Origin: Gemmatimonadales bacterium
Lineage (GTDB): Bacteria > Gemmatimonadota > Gemmatimonadetes > Gemmatimonadales > GWC2-71-9
Length of the DNA stretch: 13,426 nucleotides
Direction: 5' to 3'
Assembly (NCBI GenBank): GCA_030601605.1
Contig: JAUVTI010000036.1
Location: 1 to 13,426 of the forward strand
Shown one piece after another: positions 1-9,677 of the stretch. Every line of letters starts with the position of its first letter. Positions within the stretch are counted from its first letter, which is position 1. The notes beneath the pieces were generated by a model. It saw only the letters and a list, made by a program, of their open reading frames with translations, was not told where the DNA came from and made no database searches. The position numbers and the translations under genes were made by a program.

Positions 1-607
1 CTGCGCCCACCAGACCGAGCGTGAGTGCCGGAAGCACGAGGTGCTCCAGGCGGTTCGCGAAGCGTCCGAGAGGCGAGAGGTACGAGTAGATCGCCTCGTC
101 CACGATGCCGCCTACGGGGAGCCAGCCGAGCCTCACCCCGAACAGCATCAGCAGCATCACGCCGAGCCAGAAGACCGGCATCGAGTAGAGCCCGAGCGCC
201 GCGATCGAGAGCGCGTCATCCGTGCGGGAGCCGGGACGTGCCGCCTGCACCGCTCCGGTCAGGATGCCCAACCCGAACGCGATGATGAGCGCGGCCGCGG
301 CCAGGGTCAGAGTGGCCGGGATGCGCGATGCGATAGCGGCCGCAGCGGGGCGGTGCTCGCGGAACGAGTAGCCGAAGTCGCCCTGAACGAGGTTTCCCAG
401 GTAGCGCGCGTACTGTACGTGCAGGGGCTGGTCCAGCCCGAAGTTGCGGCGCTGCTGCTCCACGACCTCAGGGGGAACCAGCGTGGTCTCGCTGAATGTC
501 GTGAAGGGGTCTCCCGGCGCGAGATGCAGCAGGAAGAAGGTCAGCGTGGCGACCAGGAACACGATCGCGGCCGCGTGCGCCAACCGGACCGCGATGAAGC
601 GCAGCAC
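1..607 (-). CDS. Peptide ABC transporter permease, DppB-type (partial, C-terminus beyond window)
   Basis: Inner-membrane permease subunit of a dipeptide/oligopeptide/nickel-class ABC importer; 202 codons are visible and the C-terminal part lies beyond the left edge. The N-terminus has a hydrophobic segment at about residues 8-29 ending in LAPGDPF, followed by the family's periplasmic block (FGLDQPLHVQYARYL, then GDFGYSF at about 77-82). Further hydrophobic segments lie at about 98-121, 133-158 and 188-202. DppB/OppB proteins are usually 300-340 residues, so roughly a third is missing. The GTG at 607 is chosen because MLRFIAVRLAHAAAIVF is a typical DppB start; the ribosome-binding site is weak. 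The gene begins 1 nt after the stop of the binding-protein gene, so translation is probably coupled. The partner permease (DppC type) and ATPases would be expected further left. The substrate cannot be read from the sequence. Confidence 0.93.
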   Translation of the reverse strand, partial: MLRFIAVRLAHAAAIVFLVATLTFFLLHLAPGDPFTTFSETTLVPPEVVEQQRRNFGLDQPLHVQYARYLGNLVQGDFGYSFREHRPAAAAIASRIPATLTLAAAALIIAFGLGILTGAVQAARPGSRTDDALSIAALGLYSMPVFWLGVMLLMLFGVRLGWLPVGGIVDEAIYSYLSPLGRFANRLEHLVLPALTLGLVGA

Positions 608-608
608 C

Positions 609-2258
609 CTAGTTCGTGGCGTCCGTGATCCGGTCGCGATCGATCAGCTGGGACGCCGGCACACGCCACTGCCACAGCGTGGCCGTGAAGTTGTCGCTCC
701 GGATGGATACGTTCTCGAAGCGGGCGCTCACCCCGGAGATGGGCGATCCGGCGTACACCCATATGGCCGGCACGTCGTCGTTGATGAGGGTGACCACGCG
801 GTGCCACGCGTCCTGCGCAGTCTCGAGGTCGGATGCCGCGCGGGCCTCGCCGATGAGGCGATCGACCTCGGCGTTGGAGTAGGAACCGCGGTTGGTCGCT
901 GCGCCGGTCTCCCACACGTCGGCGATCGTGGCGGGGCTGGGGTCGCCTCCGTAGCCCCCGAAGAACGCATCGAACTGATGCGCCGCACCGCGCTCCAGGA
1001 AGGCGTTGAACTCGAGCGCCGTGATCGTCATGGTCACGCCGATGCGCCGCAGCTGGGCCTGCATGATCTCGCCGGCGCGGCGGCGCGACACGCTGCTCGA
1101 GGGCAGGATGAGGTCGAACGTCAGTGGCCGTCCGTCGCGGTCGAGCAGTCCGTCGCCGTCGGTATCGGCCCAGCCGAGCTCGGCGAGCCGCGCCCGCGCG
1201 GCGGCGGTGTCGAACGGGATCTGCTCGTACTCCCCGTGCCACACCCACTGCGCCGGCGCCATGGGACCTTTTCCAACGACTCCCTGCGGGAAGACGGCAT
1301 TCACGATGGCCTCGCGGTCAACGGCCATCGCGATGGCCTCGCGCACGGCGCGGTCCCGGAAGAGCGGGTGCGGGCGGTCCCGGCCCTCGGCGTCGCGCAT
1401 GTTGAACTGGACGAACATGTAGTAGATCGGCGGCGTCCACATGACGGTCCTGAGGTCGTCCCGCGCCTCCACCTGCTCCTGCGCTTCCGGACTCAGCACC
1501 TGGAGGAGGTCTGCTTCACCGGCCAACAGCTGCGCCACGGCGGTGTTGGGATCCCCCACGAAGCGCCAGATTATCCGTCGGATCCCGGGGCGGCCGAGAA
1601 TGAAGTCGGGGTCGGCCACCAGCTCGATGGATTGGCCGGCGTTCCAGCGCACGAAGCGATAGGGACCATTCCCGATTGGGCTGCGTCCCAGGGGACTCGA
1701 CGAGATGTCGGCGGGAGGCACCGTGTCGAGCAGGTGTCTGGGCAGGATGCGCATGTGATACACGGCGTCGAACAGCATCTCGGGATAGGCGTGGCTGAAC
1801 CGGAACGCCACGGAGCCGGTGCCGCGCGCCGCGACCGACTCGATCTCGAGCACGCGGTTGCGCGATGGGGACGCCACGACCGGATCGCGATACACGTCGA
1901 AGGTGAAGACCACGTCCTCGGCCGTCACCGGTACGCCGTCGTGCCACTTCGCGTCGGGGTTGAGCGTGAACACGATCGTGCGCTCGTCCTCGAACTCCCA
2001 CGAGCTGGCGAGCTCGGGCTGGAACGTCCCCGGGTCCACCGTGTTCATCTCGGGTCCGATGTCCGCGAGCTTCAGGAAGATCAGATCACCGATGGAGTAG
2101 CCCACGTCTTGCGTCGTGGCTACCGGGAGCAGGACGTCCGCCTCTGCGGTTGTCGCCACAACGGCCGTTCCACACCAGCGGTCGGGGCACCCCGCGTCGG
2201 GCGTACACGCGACCAGGAAGGCTGTCGCGAGGCTCAGAAGGGCCGTCATTCGGTTCAC
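609..2258 (-). CDS. Peptide-binding lipoprotein of ABC transporter (SBP family 5, DppA/OppA type)
   Basis: Extracytoplasmic solute-binding protein, 549 aa, which captures peptides or related solutes and delivers them to the adjacent permease. A short signal peptide ends in the lipobox LVAC, so Cys18 would be lipidated and the protein membrane-anchored. The family-5 signature KWHDGVPVTAEDVVFTFD spans about residues 104-121, and a GNGPYRFVRW block follows at about 196-205. DTDGDGLLDRDG at about 365-376 is an EF-hand-like acidic loop. The length is normal for the family. The GTG at 2258 is chosen because an AGGAGGT lies 6 nt upstream; an ATG three codons later (2249) is possible but less well spaced. 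The gene starts 4 nt after the stop of the octanoyltransferase gene and its Shine-Dalgarno overlaps that gene's last codons. Ligand unknown. Confidence 0.93.
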   Translation of the reverse strand: MNRMTALLSLATAFLVACTPDAGCPDRWCGTAVVATTAEADVLLPVATTQDVGYSIGDLIFLKLADIGPEMNTVDPGTFQPELASSWEFEDERTIVFTLNPDAKWHDGVPVTAEDVVFTFDVYRDPVVASPSRNRVLEIESVAARGTGSVAFRFSHAYPEMLFDAVYHMRILPRHLLDTVPPADISSSPLGRSPIGNGPYRFVRWNAGQSIELVADPDFILGRPGIRRIIWRFVGDPNTAVAQLLAGEADLLQVLSPEAQEQVEARDDLRTVMWTPPIYYMFVQFNMRDAEGRDRPHPLFRDRAVREAIAMAVDREAIVNAVFPQGVVGKGPMAPAQWVWHGEYEQIPFDTAAARARLAELGWADTDGDGLLDRDGRPLTFDLILPSSSVSRRRAGEIMQAQLRRIGVTMTITALEFNAFLERGAAHQFDAFFGGYGGDPSPATIADVWETGAATNRGSYSNAEVDRLIGEARAASDLETAQDAWHRVVTLINDDVPAIWVYAGSPISGVSARFENVSIRSDNFTATLWQWRVPASQLIDRDRITDATN

Positions 2259-2262
2259 AGCG

Positions 2263-3023
2263 CTACCTCCTCCAGGTCCACTCGGGATCCTCGAACAACT
2301 CCACTTCCCCCGGCCGTGGCTCCAGCTCGCTCCGTTGCCAGGCGCCGTCCCACACACGCCGCGCTTCGGAAGCCACCGCGTCGGCTACCTCCTCGAATGC
2401 GACGCTCCTGCCGAGCACGGCGGAGATCGAGGTCGCCTGCGGCGCCGCGCCCGTCCCGCGCGTGACTTCGGCCACGACGTTCTGCCCGTCGTCGAGCAGG
2501 ATCGAACCGTGCTGCAGGAACGCTCCGCCCTCGCGGACCTGCGCGCTTCCCACCAGCTTGCGCCCCCGCACCACGACCTCTCCTCCAACCGGAGCGGCGA
2601 AGCACGCCCCGCTGCCGGGGCCCAGGGCGCGTCCACTGGTGCGCGCGGCCAGCTCGGGTTCCATCCCGAGTGCCCTCAGTGCCGCGGCCAGGACCTCGTG
2701 AATCCTAATGTATGCCTCTCTCAGCGAACCGAACAAATCCGAGGGCCCGGCCACGGCGTAGGTGACCTCCGCCTCGTGCCACACCGCACGGCCTCCGGTC
2801 GGCCGCCGTACGGTGCTCAACCCGAGTCGTTCGATCGCCTTGGTGTCGTAGCGGGTCAGCGCCGGCTCGTTGCGGCCGAACGATAGGCAGGGAGGATTCC
2901 AGCGGTACAGCCGCAGAAAGGAGACTCCCTCCCGCGCGGCGCGCAGGAGGGAGTGGTCGAGGGCCATGTTTTCGGCGCCGGGCCGGCCGTCCGGCTGGAT
3001 GATCAGGCGCCAATCCTGCCGGC

Positions 3024-3027
<4 letters not shown>
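2263..3027 (-). CDS. LipM-like octanoyltransferase / lipoate-protein ligase family protein
   Basis: Biotin/lipoate-ligase fold protein of 254 aa. The LplA/LipB/LipM signature RRPTGGRAVWH is at residues 74-84, the conserved lysine block GRKLVGSAQ at 155-163, and LQHGSILLD at 171-179. Cys142, in GACFAAP, sits where LipM proteins carry the acyl-thioester cysteine; E. coli-type LplA lacks this cysteine. Known family biochemistry: LipM moves octanoyl from ACP to the lipoyl domain of GcvH, after which LipA inserts sulfur. Position supports this, since the gene overlaps gcvP by 4 nt (GTGA) and gcvH is in the same unit. The GTG at 3027 has AAGGAG 4 nt upstream, inside the gcvP end. A lipoate-scavenging ligase remains possible, because the fold and several motifs are shared; I favour octanoyltransferase on the cysteine. 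Confidence 0.85.
2265..2271 (-). promoter_or_regulatory. Shine-Dalgarno AGGAGGT deciding the GTG start of the binding-protein gene
   Basis: On the minus strand AGGAGGT is followed by a 6-nt spacer and GTG at 2258. It sits across the final codons and stop of the upstream octanoyltransferase gene, which points to coupled translation and favours GTG over the ATG at 2249. Confidence 0.75.
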
Positions 3028-5909
<2,882 letters not shown>

Positions 5910-5933
5910 GTATTCACTACCCTATGCATGCAA

Positions 5934-5958
5934 ACGCCCCGGGAATTCCCCAGGGCGT
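5934..5958 (-). promoter_or_regulatory. GC-rich hairpin in the gcvH-gcvP spacer (possible attenuator or RNA-stability element)
   Basis: On the minus strand ACGCCC and GGGCGT form a 6-bp stem, continued after a small internal bulge by GGG/CCC around an AATT loop. Only three T residues follow, so it does not look like a full intrinsic terminator. It sits between gcvH and gcvP, where partial termination or 3'-end protection could raise H protein over P protein. The structure is visible; the role is inferred. Confidence 0.5.
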
Positions 5959-6000
5959 CTCGTGGTGCCGGTCGCATGAATAGAACCTCCGGGCCGGCGG

Positions 6001-6387
6001 CTATTCCCCGATGTGCTGCGCGTAGTCTGCGGCGGAAAGGAGTTGACGGAGCTCGTCCTGGTTGCGCAACTGGAGCTTGATCATCCAGCCCTCGCCGAAG
6101 GGGTCTCGGTTGACGATGCCGGGGTCGCCTTCCAGTGCCTCGTTGATCTCCACGACCTCGCCCGCTACGGGGCTGAACAGCTCGGACACCGCCTTGACGG
6201 CCTCGATCGTACCAAACACGTCCATTCGGATGAAGCTGGAGCCGACTGCGGGGAGGTCGACGTAGACGATGTCGCCCAGCTCTCCCTGCGCGTAGTCGGT
6301 GATGCCGATGGAGACGACACCGTCCTCGACCGGCTTCACGTACTCGTGCTCTTCCGTGTAATGCAGACTTTCAGGGATCTCAGACAT
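6001..6387 (-). CDS. gcvH: Glycine cleavage system H protein
   Basis: Lipoylated carrier of the glycine cleavage system, 128 aa, the usual length. It shuttles the aminomethyl group from GcvP to GcvT and is reoxidised by lipoamide dehydrogenase. The start reads MSEIPESLHYTEEHEYV, typical of H proteins, and the lipoyl site is K65 in GTIEAVKAVSEL, followed by FSPVAGEVVEIN and NRDPFGEGWMIK. The ATG at 6387 is preferred over an upstream in-frame ATG at 6441 because the conserved N-terminus begins here and because the upstream one lies inside the predicted promoter. Its ribosome-binding site is weak. It is the first gene of the gcvH-gcvP-lipM-binding protein-permease unit; gcvT is absent. The downstream LipM-like enzyme is the likely octanoyl donor for K65. 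Confidence 0.97.
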   Translation of the reverse strand: MSEIPESLHYTEEHEYVKPVEDGVVSIGITDYAQGELGDIVYVDLPAVGSSFIRMDVFGTIEAVKAVSELFSPVAGEVVEINEALEGDPGIVNRDPFGEGWMIKLQLRNQDELRQLLSAADYAQHIGE

Positions 6388-6422
6388 GGGCTTTACGCTC
6401 TGAGGTATGAGTTGCGAGGCGT

Positions 6423-6451
6423 AGGTTATCGAGACGACCACCCCATGTCAA
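6423..6451 (-). promoter_or_regulatory. Sigma70-type promoter of the gcvH-gcvP operon
   Basis: Minus strand: a perfect TTGACA (6451-6446), a 17-nt spacer, then TAACCT (6428-6423). The -10 is only a moderate match to TATAAT, but the perfect -35 and ideal spacing just upstream of gcvH make this the best promoter in the window. Transcription would start near 6416, leaving a leader of about 30 nt, too short for a glycine riboswitch. Confidence 0.6.
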
Positions 6452-6493
6452 CCGGGTGTTTCGGCCGGTCACGAGCGCCTCGTTGGGACGCTC

Positions 6494-7123
6494 TCAGTTG
6501 CCCGGCGGGTCGTCCGCGCGCAGCCCGGCCCGCTCCAGGATGGCGCGCCACGCGTCCCGGGACGAGCGCTCCACTTCCGCTAGCGAGCCGGCGCTGTCCA
6601 TCACCACGTCGCTCCTGGCGCGCTTCTCGCTCGGGGGTAGCTGGGCCGCGATCATGCGGTCGGCGTCGGCCTCCGACAGACCCCTCGCGGCCATTATTCG
6701 CCGGCGCCGCAGCTCGACCGGCGCGTCCACCAGCACGACGAGGTCGAATGCCGCCGGGTCGAGCACCTCGAACAGGAGCGGGATGTCGTTCACGAGGATG
6801 CGGACGCCGCGGGCGGCGGCCTGCTCGGCGAGCACCGCGCGCCGAGCTTGGACCGCGGGGTGGACGATCGCGTTGAGCGCCGCCAGCTCCGCCTCGTCGT
6901 TCATGACGCGCTCGCGCAGCGCCTCTCGATCGAGAGCGCCGTCGGGACTGAGCACCGCGGGCCCGAACCGCTCGGCAATGGCGGCCAGGGTCGGACTCCC
7001 CGGTTCCTGGACCTCGCGCGTGAGCCTGTCGGCGTCGACGATCGAAGCCCCCCATGATTCCAGGAGTCTGGCCACGGTTGACTTGCCAGCGCCGATGTTG
7101 CCTGTGAGTCCTACGTTCAGCAC
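6494..7123 (-). CDS. coaE: Dephospho-CoA kinase
   Basis: Cytoplasmic P-loop kinase of 209 aa that phosphorylates the ribose 3'-OH of dephospho-CoA, the last step of CoA synthesis. The Walker A motif GNIGAGKST is at residues 8-16, the DADR substrate block at 30-33, HP at 88-89, and DIPLLFE at 113-119; the later AARGLSEADADRMIAAQ is the family's lid-region pattern. The length is typical (about 200). The start is the GTG at 7123, directly before LNVGLTGNIG; upstream is a G-rich run rather than a clean Shine-Dalgarno. It follows tdk by 40 nt on the same strand and is probably co-transcribed with it. The gcvH promoter lies between its stop and gcvH, so the glycine cleavage unit can be expressed independently. 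Confidence 0.96.
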   Translation of the reverse strand: MLNVGLTGNIGAGKSTVARLLESWGASIVDADRLTREVQEPGSPTLAAIAERFGPAVLSPDGALDREALRERVMNDEAELAALNAIVHPAVQARRAVLAEQAAARGVRILVNDIPLLFEVLDPAAFDLVVLVDAPVELRRRRIMAARGLSEADADRMIAAQLPPSEKRARSDVVMDSAGSLAEVERSSRDAWRAILERAGLRADDPPGN

Positions 7124-7163
7124 CGCCCCCCCAAGGTTCGGGTATCGGTGTGTCCGCCGTCAG

Positions 7164-7766
7164 CTACAGCAGGCTCGCCTGGTCCTCATCCACGCGCGGC
7201 ACTTCGTGACAGTGCCGGCATCGAGCTTCGTACCTCTCGCTGCCACCGACCATGATCGTGGGCGAATCGAACCGCGCCGGATGCCCGTCGATCAGTCGCT
7301 GGTTGCGTATTGCCGGGTTGCCGCACTGCATGCAGATGGCGTGCAGCTTGTCCACCTGCTCGGCCACCGCCAGGAGCTGGGGCATCGGTCCGAACGGCGC
7401 GCCACGAAAGTCGGTTTCCGTCCCTGCCACGATGACGCGAAGACCTCGCGCGGCCAGCGCGGTGCAGACGTCGACGATGGCGTGGTCCAGGAACTGGGCC
7501 TCGTCGATCGCCACGACCTCGGACCCGGGCCGGACCAGGCGCGCCACCTCGGCCGAGGAGTCTACGGGGAGGGCTTCGACGGCGCCGCCGTCGTGCGTCG
7601 TGACGGAGTAGACGCCGGAGCGGTCATCGAGGTGGGATTTGAAGACCTGAACCGATTTCCGCGCGATCACAGCGCGTCGCACCCGGCGGATGAGCTCCTC
7701 ACTCTTTCCGCTAAACATCACGCCCGTAATGACTTCGATCCATCCGGGCTGGGTGCTGTGCTCCAT
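7164..7766 (-). CDS. tdk: Thymidine kinase (type II, TK1-like)
   Basis: Salvage enzyme of 200 aa that phosphorylates thymidine to dTMP using ATP. The P-loop GVMFSGKSEELIRR starts at residue 15, the Walker B-like DEAQF is at 88-92, and the base-binding DFRG at 119-122. A structural zinc site is formed by C145/C148 (CMQC) and C183/C186 (CRHC), with H187 next to the last one. The start at 7766 is set by AGAAGG 8 nt upstream, within a longer AGGAGAAGG at 7775-7783; a longer in-frame reading adds about 43 residues with no family similarity. It is divergent from hup across a 179-nt region and probably leads the coaE gene. All catalytic motifs are intact. Confidence 0.97.
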   Translation of the reverse strand: MEHSTQPGWIEVITGVMFSGKSEELIRRVRRAVIARKSVQVFKSHLDDRSGVYSVTTHDGGAVEALPVDSSAEVARLVRPGSEVVAIDEAQFLDHAIVDVCTALAARGLRVIVAGTETDFRGAPFGPMPQLLAVAEQVDKLHAICMQCGNPAIRNQRLIDGHPARFDSPTIMVGGSERYEARCRHCHEVPRVDEDQASLL

Positions 7767-7828
7767 TGAGCCAACCTTCTCCTGTACAGGGAGGACGCTA
7801 TCTCCGGGGCCCGGCGGCGGCAACCCGC

Positions 7829-7858
7829 TTGCCAACTGAGCCCGGGCGTCCTTATTTA
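7829..7858 (+). promoter_or_regulatory. Candidate hup promoter
   Basis: Plus strand: TTGCCA (7829-7834; 5 of 6 matches to TTGACA) is followed at 17-18 nt by an AT-rich TTATTTA (7852-7858), the only AT-rich block at suitable distance. The -10 match is poor, and this would give a leader of about 80 nt carrying the tandem repeat and the GGCGCGCC hairpin. Confidence 0.25.
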
Positions 7859-7877
7859 GAGCCGGATTTAGAACCGG
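7854..7877 (+). repeat. Tandem 12-bp direct repeat in the tdk/hup intergenic region
   Basis: ATTTAGAGCCGG (7854-7865) is followed without a gap by ATTTAGAACCGG (7866-7877), one mismatch in 12. The AT-rich halves stand out from the GC-rich surroundings, and 12-bp periodicity places them nearly one helical turn apart, which would suit a dimeric regulator. It could also be a chance duplication. Confidence 0.6.
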
Positions 7878-7895
7878 TGGCGCGCCGCATCCCAA
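7867..7895 (-). promoter_or_regulatory. Candidate tdk promoter
   Basis: Minus strand: TTGGGA (7895-7890), a 17-nt spacer, and TCTAAA (7872-7867), each matching 4 of 6 consensus positions. The spacing is ideal but both boxes are imperfect. The -35 lies in the GGCGCGCC hairpin loop region and the -10 in the second copy of the tandem 12-mer. Confidence 0.3.
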
Positions 7896-7904
7896 CGGCG
7901 CGCC
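7879..7904 (+). repeat. Inverted repeat / hairpin built from two GGCGCGCC palindromes
   Basis: GGCGCGCCG (7879-7887) and CGGCGCGCC (7896-7904) are fully complementary over 9 bp around an 8-nt loop. No T-run follows on either strand, so a terminator is unlikely. It lies between the candidate tdk -10 and the hup ribosome-binding site and could be an operator or a structured leader. Confidence 0.6.
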
Positions 7905-7933
7905 GTAACGTCAGCCACCTAATTCTACGTCAA

Positions 7934-7940
7934 GGGAGGA
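7934..7940 (+). promoter_or_regulatory. Shine-Dalgarno GGGAGGA fixing the GTG start of hup
   Basis: GGGAGGA is followed by the 5-nt spacer TACGG and GTG at 7946. This selects the 94-codon HU frame over a longer in-frame reading that would begin at 7766 and has no HU similarity in its extra part. Confidence 0.8.
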
Positions 7941-7945
7941 TACGG

Positions 7946-8230
7946 GTGAACAAGACAGAATTGATCGAAGCCCTTTCGTCCAGCACGGGTCTGTCCAAGG
8001 CCGACGCGGGGCGCACCGTCGAGACGCTGTTCGGCGACGCTGGCCTCATTGTGAAGGAGCTCCGCGCGGGCGGCAAGGTGCAGATCACAGGCTTCGGCTC
8101 GTTCGTGGCGCGCAAGCGGGCGGCGCGTGCGGGGCGCGATCCGCGCACCGGCGGCACGATCCAGATTGCGGCGGCTACGGTTCCGGCGTTCAAGGCAGGC
8201 CAGGGCTTCAAGGACGCGGTAAACCGCTAA
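7946..8230 (+). CDS. hup: HU/IHF-family DNA-binding protein
   Basis: Nucleoid-associated protein of 94 aa that bends and compacts DNA as a dimer. The start MNKTELIEAL is classic HU, and the signature GFGSFVARKRAARAGRDPRTGG spans residues 49-70 and includes the beta-arm region; the end AFKAGQGFKDAVNR is also standard. The proline at the tip of the DNA-intercalating arm is present in RDPRTGG. The GTG start is set by a strong GGGAGGA. It is transcribed away from tdk and converges on the pseudo-helicase gene, with 75 nt between the two stop codons. It is closer to HU than to IHF subunits, but the subtype cannot be fixed from sequence alone. Confidence 0.97.
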   Translation: MNKTELIEALSSSTGLSKADAGRTVETLFGDAGLIVKELRAGGKVQITGFGSFVARKRAARAGRDPRTGGTIQIAAATVPAFKAGQGFKDAVNR

Positions 8231-8244
8231 GCCCGACTGCGGGT

Positions 8245-8288
8245 CAGCGGTCAGCTGCCGGGCGCCCTCGGCTCCGGGCTGATCGCTG
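8245..8288. terminator. Hairpin downstream of hup in the convergent intergenic region
   Basis: CAGCGGTCAGC (8245-8255) pairs with GCTGATCGCTG (8278-8288) over 11 positions with one G-T wobble; the 22-nt loop is itself GC-rich and foldable. No U-run follows, so it would be a structure-only terminator or a 3'-end stabiliser for hup. Position and symmetry are visible; termination is inferred. Confidence 0.4.
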
Positions 8289-8296
8289 GCCACCCG

Positions 8297-8315
8297 CCGC
8301 CGGTGTCACCGGCGG
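8297..8315. terminator. Near-perfect inverted repeat spanning the pseudo-helicase stop codon
   Basis: CCGCCGGTG (8297-8305) and CACCGGCGG (8307-8315) are complementary over 9 bp around one base; as RNA about 8 bp would pair around a 3-nt loop. It overlaps the TGA (8308-8306, minus strand). No T-tract follows. It could help end convergent transcripts. Confidence 0.35.
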
Positions 8316-9628
8316 TCGACACGGGCCGATACGGCCCGGCCCCGCAGCGTCACTCCCTCCAGGCCGCGCAGAGTGCGCTCCGCCACTTCCGCGCGCACCT
8401 CGATCAACGAGAAAGAATCGCGAACGTCCACCCGGCCTATGTGGTCCTTGGGCAGGCCCACGGCGTTGAGCAGGGCGCCGACCACGTCCGCAGTCCGAAT
8501 CCGGTCACGCTTGCCCGAGTTGATGTGGATGTGCACCCACGTGGGTAGCGCGTCGGACGTCGGCTGAGCCTGCCCCGTCGCCTGGCTCACCTGCAGGGCT
8601 GCGGCCGCGACCAACGCGGGGTCGTATTCGTCGAACAGGGGGCTCAGCGCGGCCAGGTCACCCGAACAGTCGTCCGCTTCGAGCCGGCCGCGCACCAGCG
8701 CGCGCATGTGGGCCGTCCTGTCGCGGGCCCGGTCTGCCTCGGAGGGTAGGCGCAGCGGTGATAGCTCGGCCAGCCCCTCCAGGTAGGCCAGCTGTGTCGC
8801 CCGGGCGAGAACTACGACGTCTCGCGCGACGCCGCGCATGGCATCCAGGGCGGCGGACGACGGAAGCTCCACCGCGAGCGCCAGGTCCACGGATTCCTCG
8901 CCCGGATCGGCGGCAACGAACACCGTGGGGTCGCCGTCATAATCCGTCCACCGGGTCTCTGCGAGCGGCGTCGGGTCCCAGAGCAGCGTCCGGGCTGGGT
9001 TCATGGAGTCGAGCGCGGAGCGCACGGCCCAACCCAGCCGCTGCCGATCGACGAGCGCGTAGCGCACGCGCGCGCCCGGCTCCTTGGGGAGCCGCGCCGG
9101 CGCCGCGATCGGCGCCCGCCGCGCGTGCCTGTCGATGAAGTCCGCGATCGGAACCTCGTCGGTGGTCACGATGAGACGCTGCGCCGACTGGCATTCGCCG
9201 AGGATGGAGTCGATCGGGTCGGCGGCGCCCAGCTCGAAGTGGGTCTCGGGCCATAGCACGACCACACACGCCAGCGCATCGAGCTTGAGGCTCGAGCGTG
9301 ACAGCAACTGGAGGACGTCAGCGGGCGTCGCGAGGAGTGTCCGGACGGAATGGGACTTGAGCAGACGGCCGGCGCGGGTCAGGCCGCTGACGGCGTGGAC
9401 CGGCCGCAGCGGCTCCATGGTGGCGACCATCGAAGCCAACTCGAGTCCCTCGGAGGCTTCCGGCAGGAGAAGCAGCGTCTCGACGCCTTCGCCTCCCGGC
9501 GCCGGCAGCTGTCCGAGCAGCGGGAGCATGGCCCAGCCGGCGGCCGGGCACACGTATACCAGGTTCTTTCCATTGCTCAGGGCCGCCCTGTGGGCGGCGT
9601 CGAAATGCGGCTCGTACGTCCAGGACAC
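8306..9628 (-). CDS. DEAD-box-like pseudo-helicase with C-terminal DbpA-type RNA-binding domain
   Basis: 440-aa protein with the outline of a DEAD-box RNA helicase but no working ATPase motifs. Where motif I (GSGKT) should be it has CPAAGWAMLPLL (27-38). The motif Ia-like LLLLPE (52-57) and Ib-like LLATPADVLQLLS (98-110) are recognisable. Motif II (DEAD) is replaced by VVLWPETHFE (123-132) and motif III (SAT) by IVTTDEVP (153-160). The second lobe keeps an echo of motif V (VFVAADPGEESVDLALAVELP, about 236-256) but lacks the HRxGRxGR arginines. Residues about 365-438 (HIHINSGKRDRIR to the end) match the DbpA/CsdA C-terminal RNA-binding domain. It probably binds structured RNA without unwinding it. 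The start is the GTG at 9628, with an in-frame TGA shortly upstream. It is monocistronic, divergent from the selenoprotein operon. Helicase ancestry is my reading of motif order; the RNA-binding tail is firmer. Confidence 0.75.
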   Translation of the reverse strand: MSWTYEPHFDAAHRAALSNGKNLVYVCPAAGWAMLPLLGQLPAPGGEGVETLLLLPEASEGLELASMVATMEPLRPVHAVSGLTRAGRLLKSHSVRTLLATPADVLQLLSRSSLKLDALACVVVLWPETHFELGAADPIDSILGECQSAQRLIVTTDEVPIADFIDRHARRAPIAAPARLPKEPGARVRYALVDRQRLGWAVRSALDSMNPARTLLWDPTPLAETRWTDYDGDPTVFVAADPGEESVDLALAVELPSSAALDAMRGVARDVVVLARATQLAYLEGLAELSPLRLPSEADRARDRTAHMRALVRGRLEADDCSGDLAALSPLFDEYDPALVAAAALQVSQATGQAQPTSDALPTWVHIHINSGKRDRIRTADVVGALLNAVGLPKDHIGRVDVRDSFSLIEVRAEVAERTLRGLEGVTLRGRAVSARVDRR

Positions 9629-9677
9629 GGGATCTCTCGATTGTCAAAGCAGCGGTAGTGGTTCCTGCTCAGGTCAG

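Noticed and set aside
444..2465. Plus-strand 673-codon open frame
   Set aside because: It is antisense to the binding-protein and octanoyltransferase genes, which have clear family motifs; its translation is low-complexity and Arg/His-rich, as expected for an antisense frame in GC-rich DNA.
6388..6441. Longer gcvH start at ATG 6441
   Set aside because: The extra 18 residues have no H-protein similarity and the codons overlap the spacer and -10 of the predicted promoter.
6388..6493. Glycine riboswitch upstream of gcvH
   Set aside because: The predicted promoter leaves only about 30 nt of leader and no aptamer-like structure is present, so there is no room for one.
7766..7945. HU gene beginning at 7766 with a 60-residue N-terminal extension
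   Set aside because: The extension is translated intergenic DNA; a strong Shine-Dalgarno and the canonical MNKTELIEAL start are at 7946.
9641..9646. TTGACA on the minus strand just upstream of the pseudo-helicase GTG as a -35 box
   Set aside because: It lies only about 13 nt before the start codon, leaving no space for a -10 and a leader.
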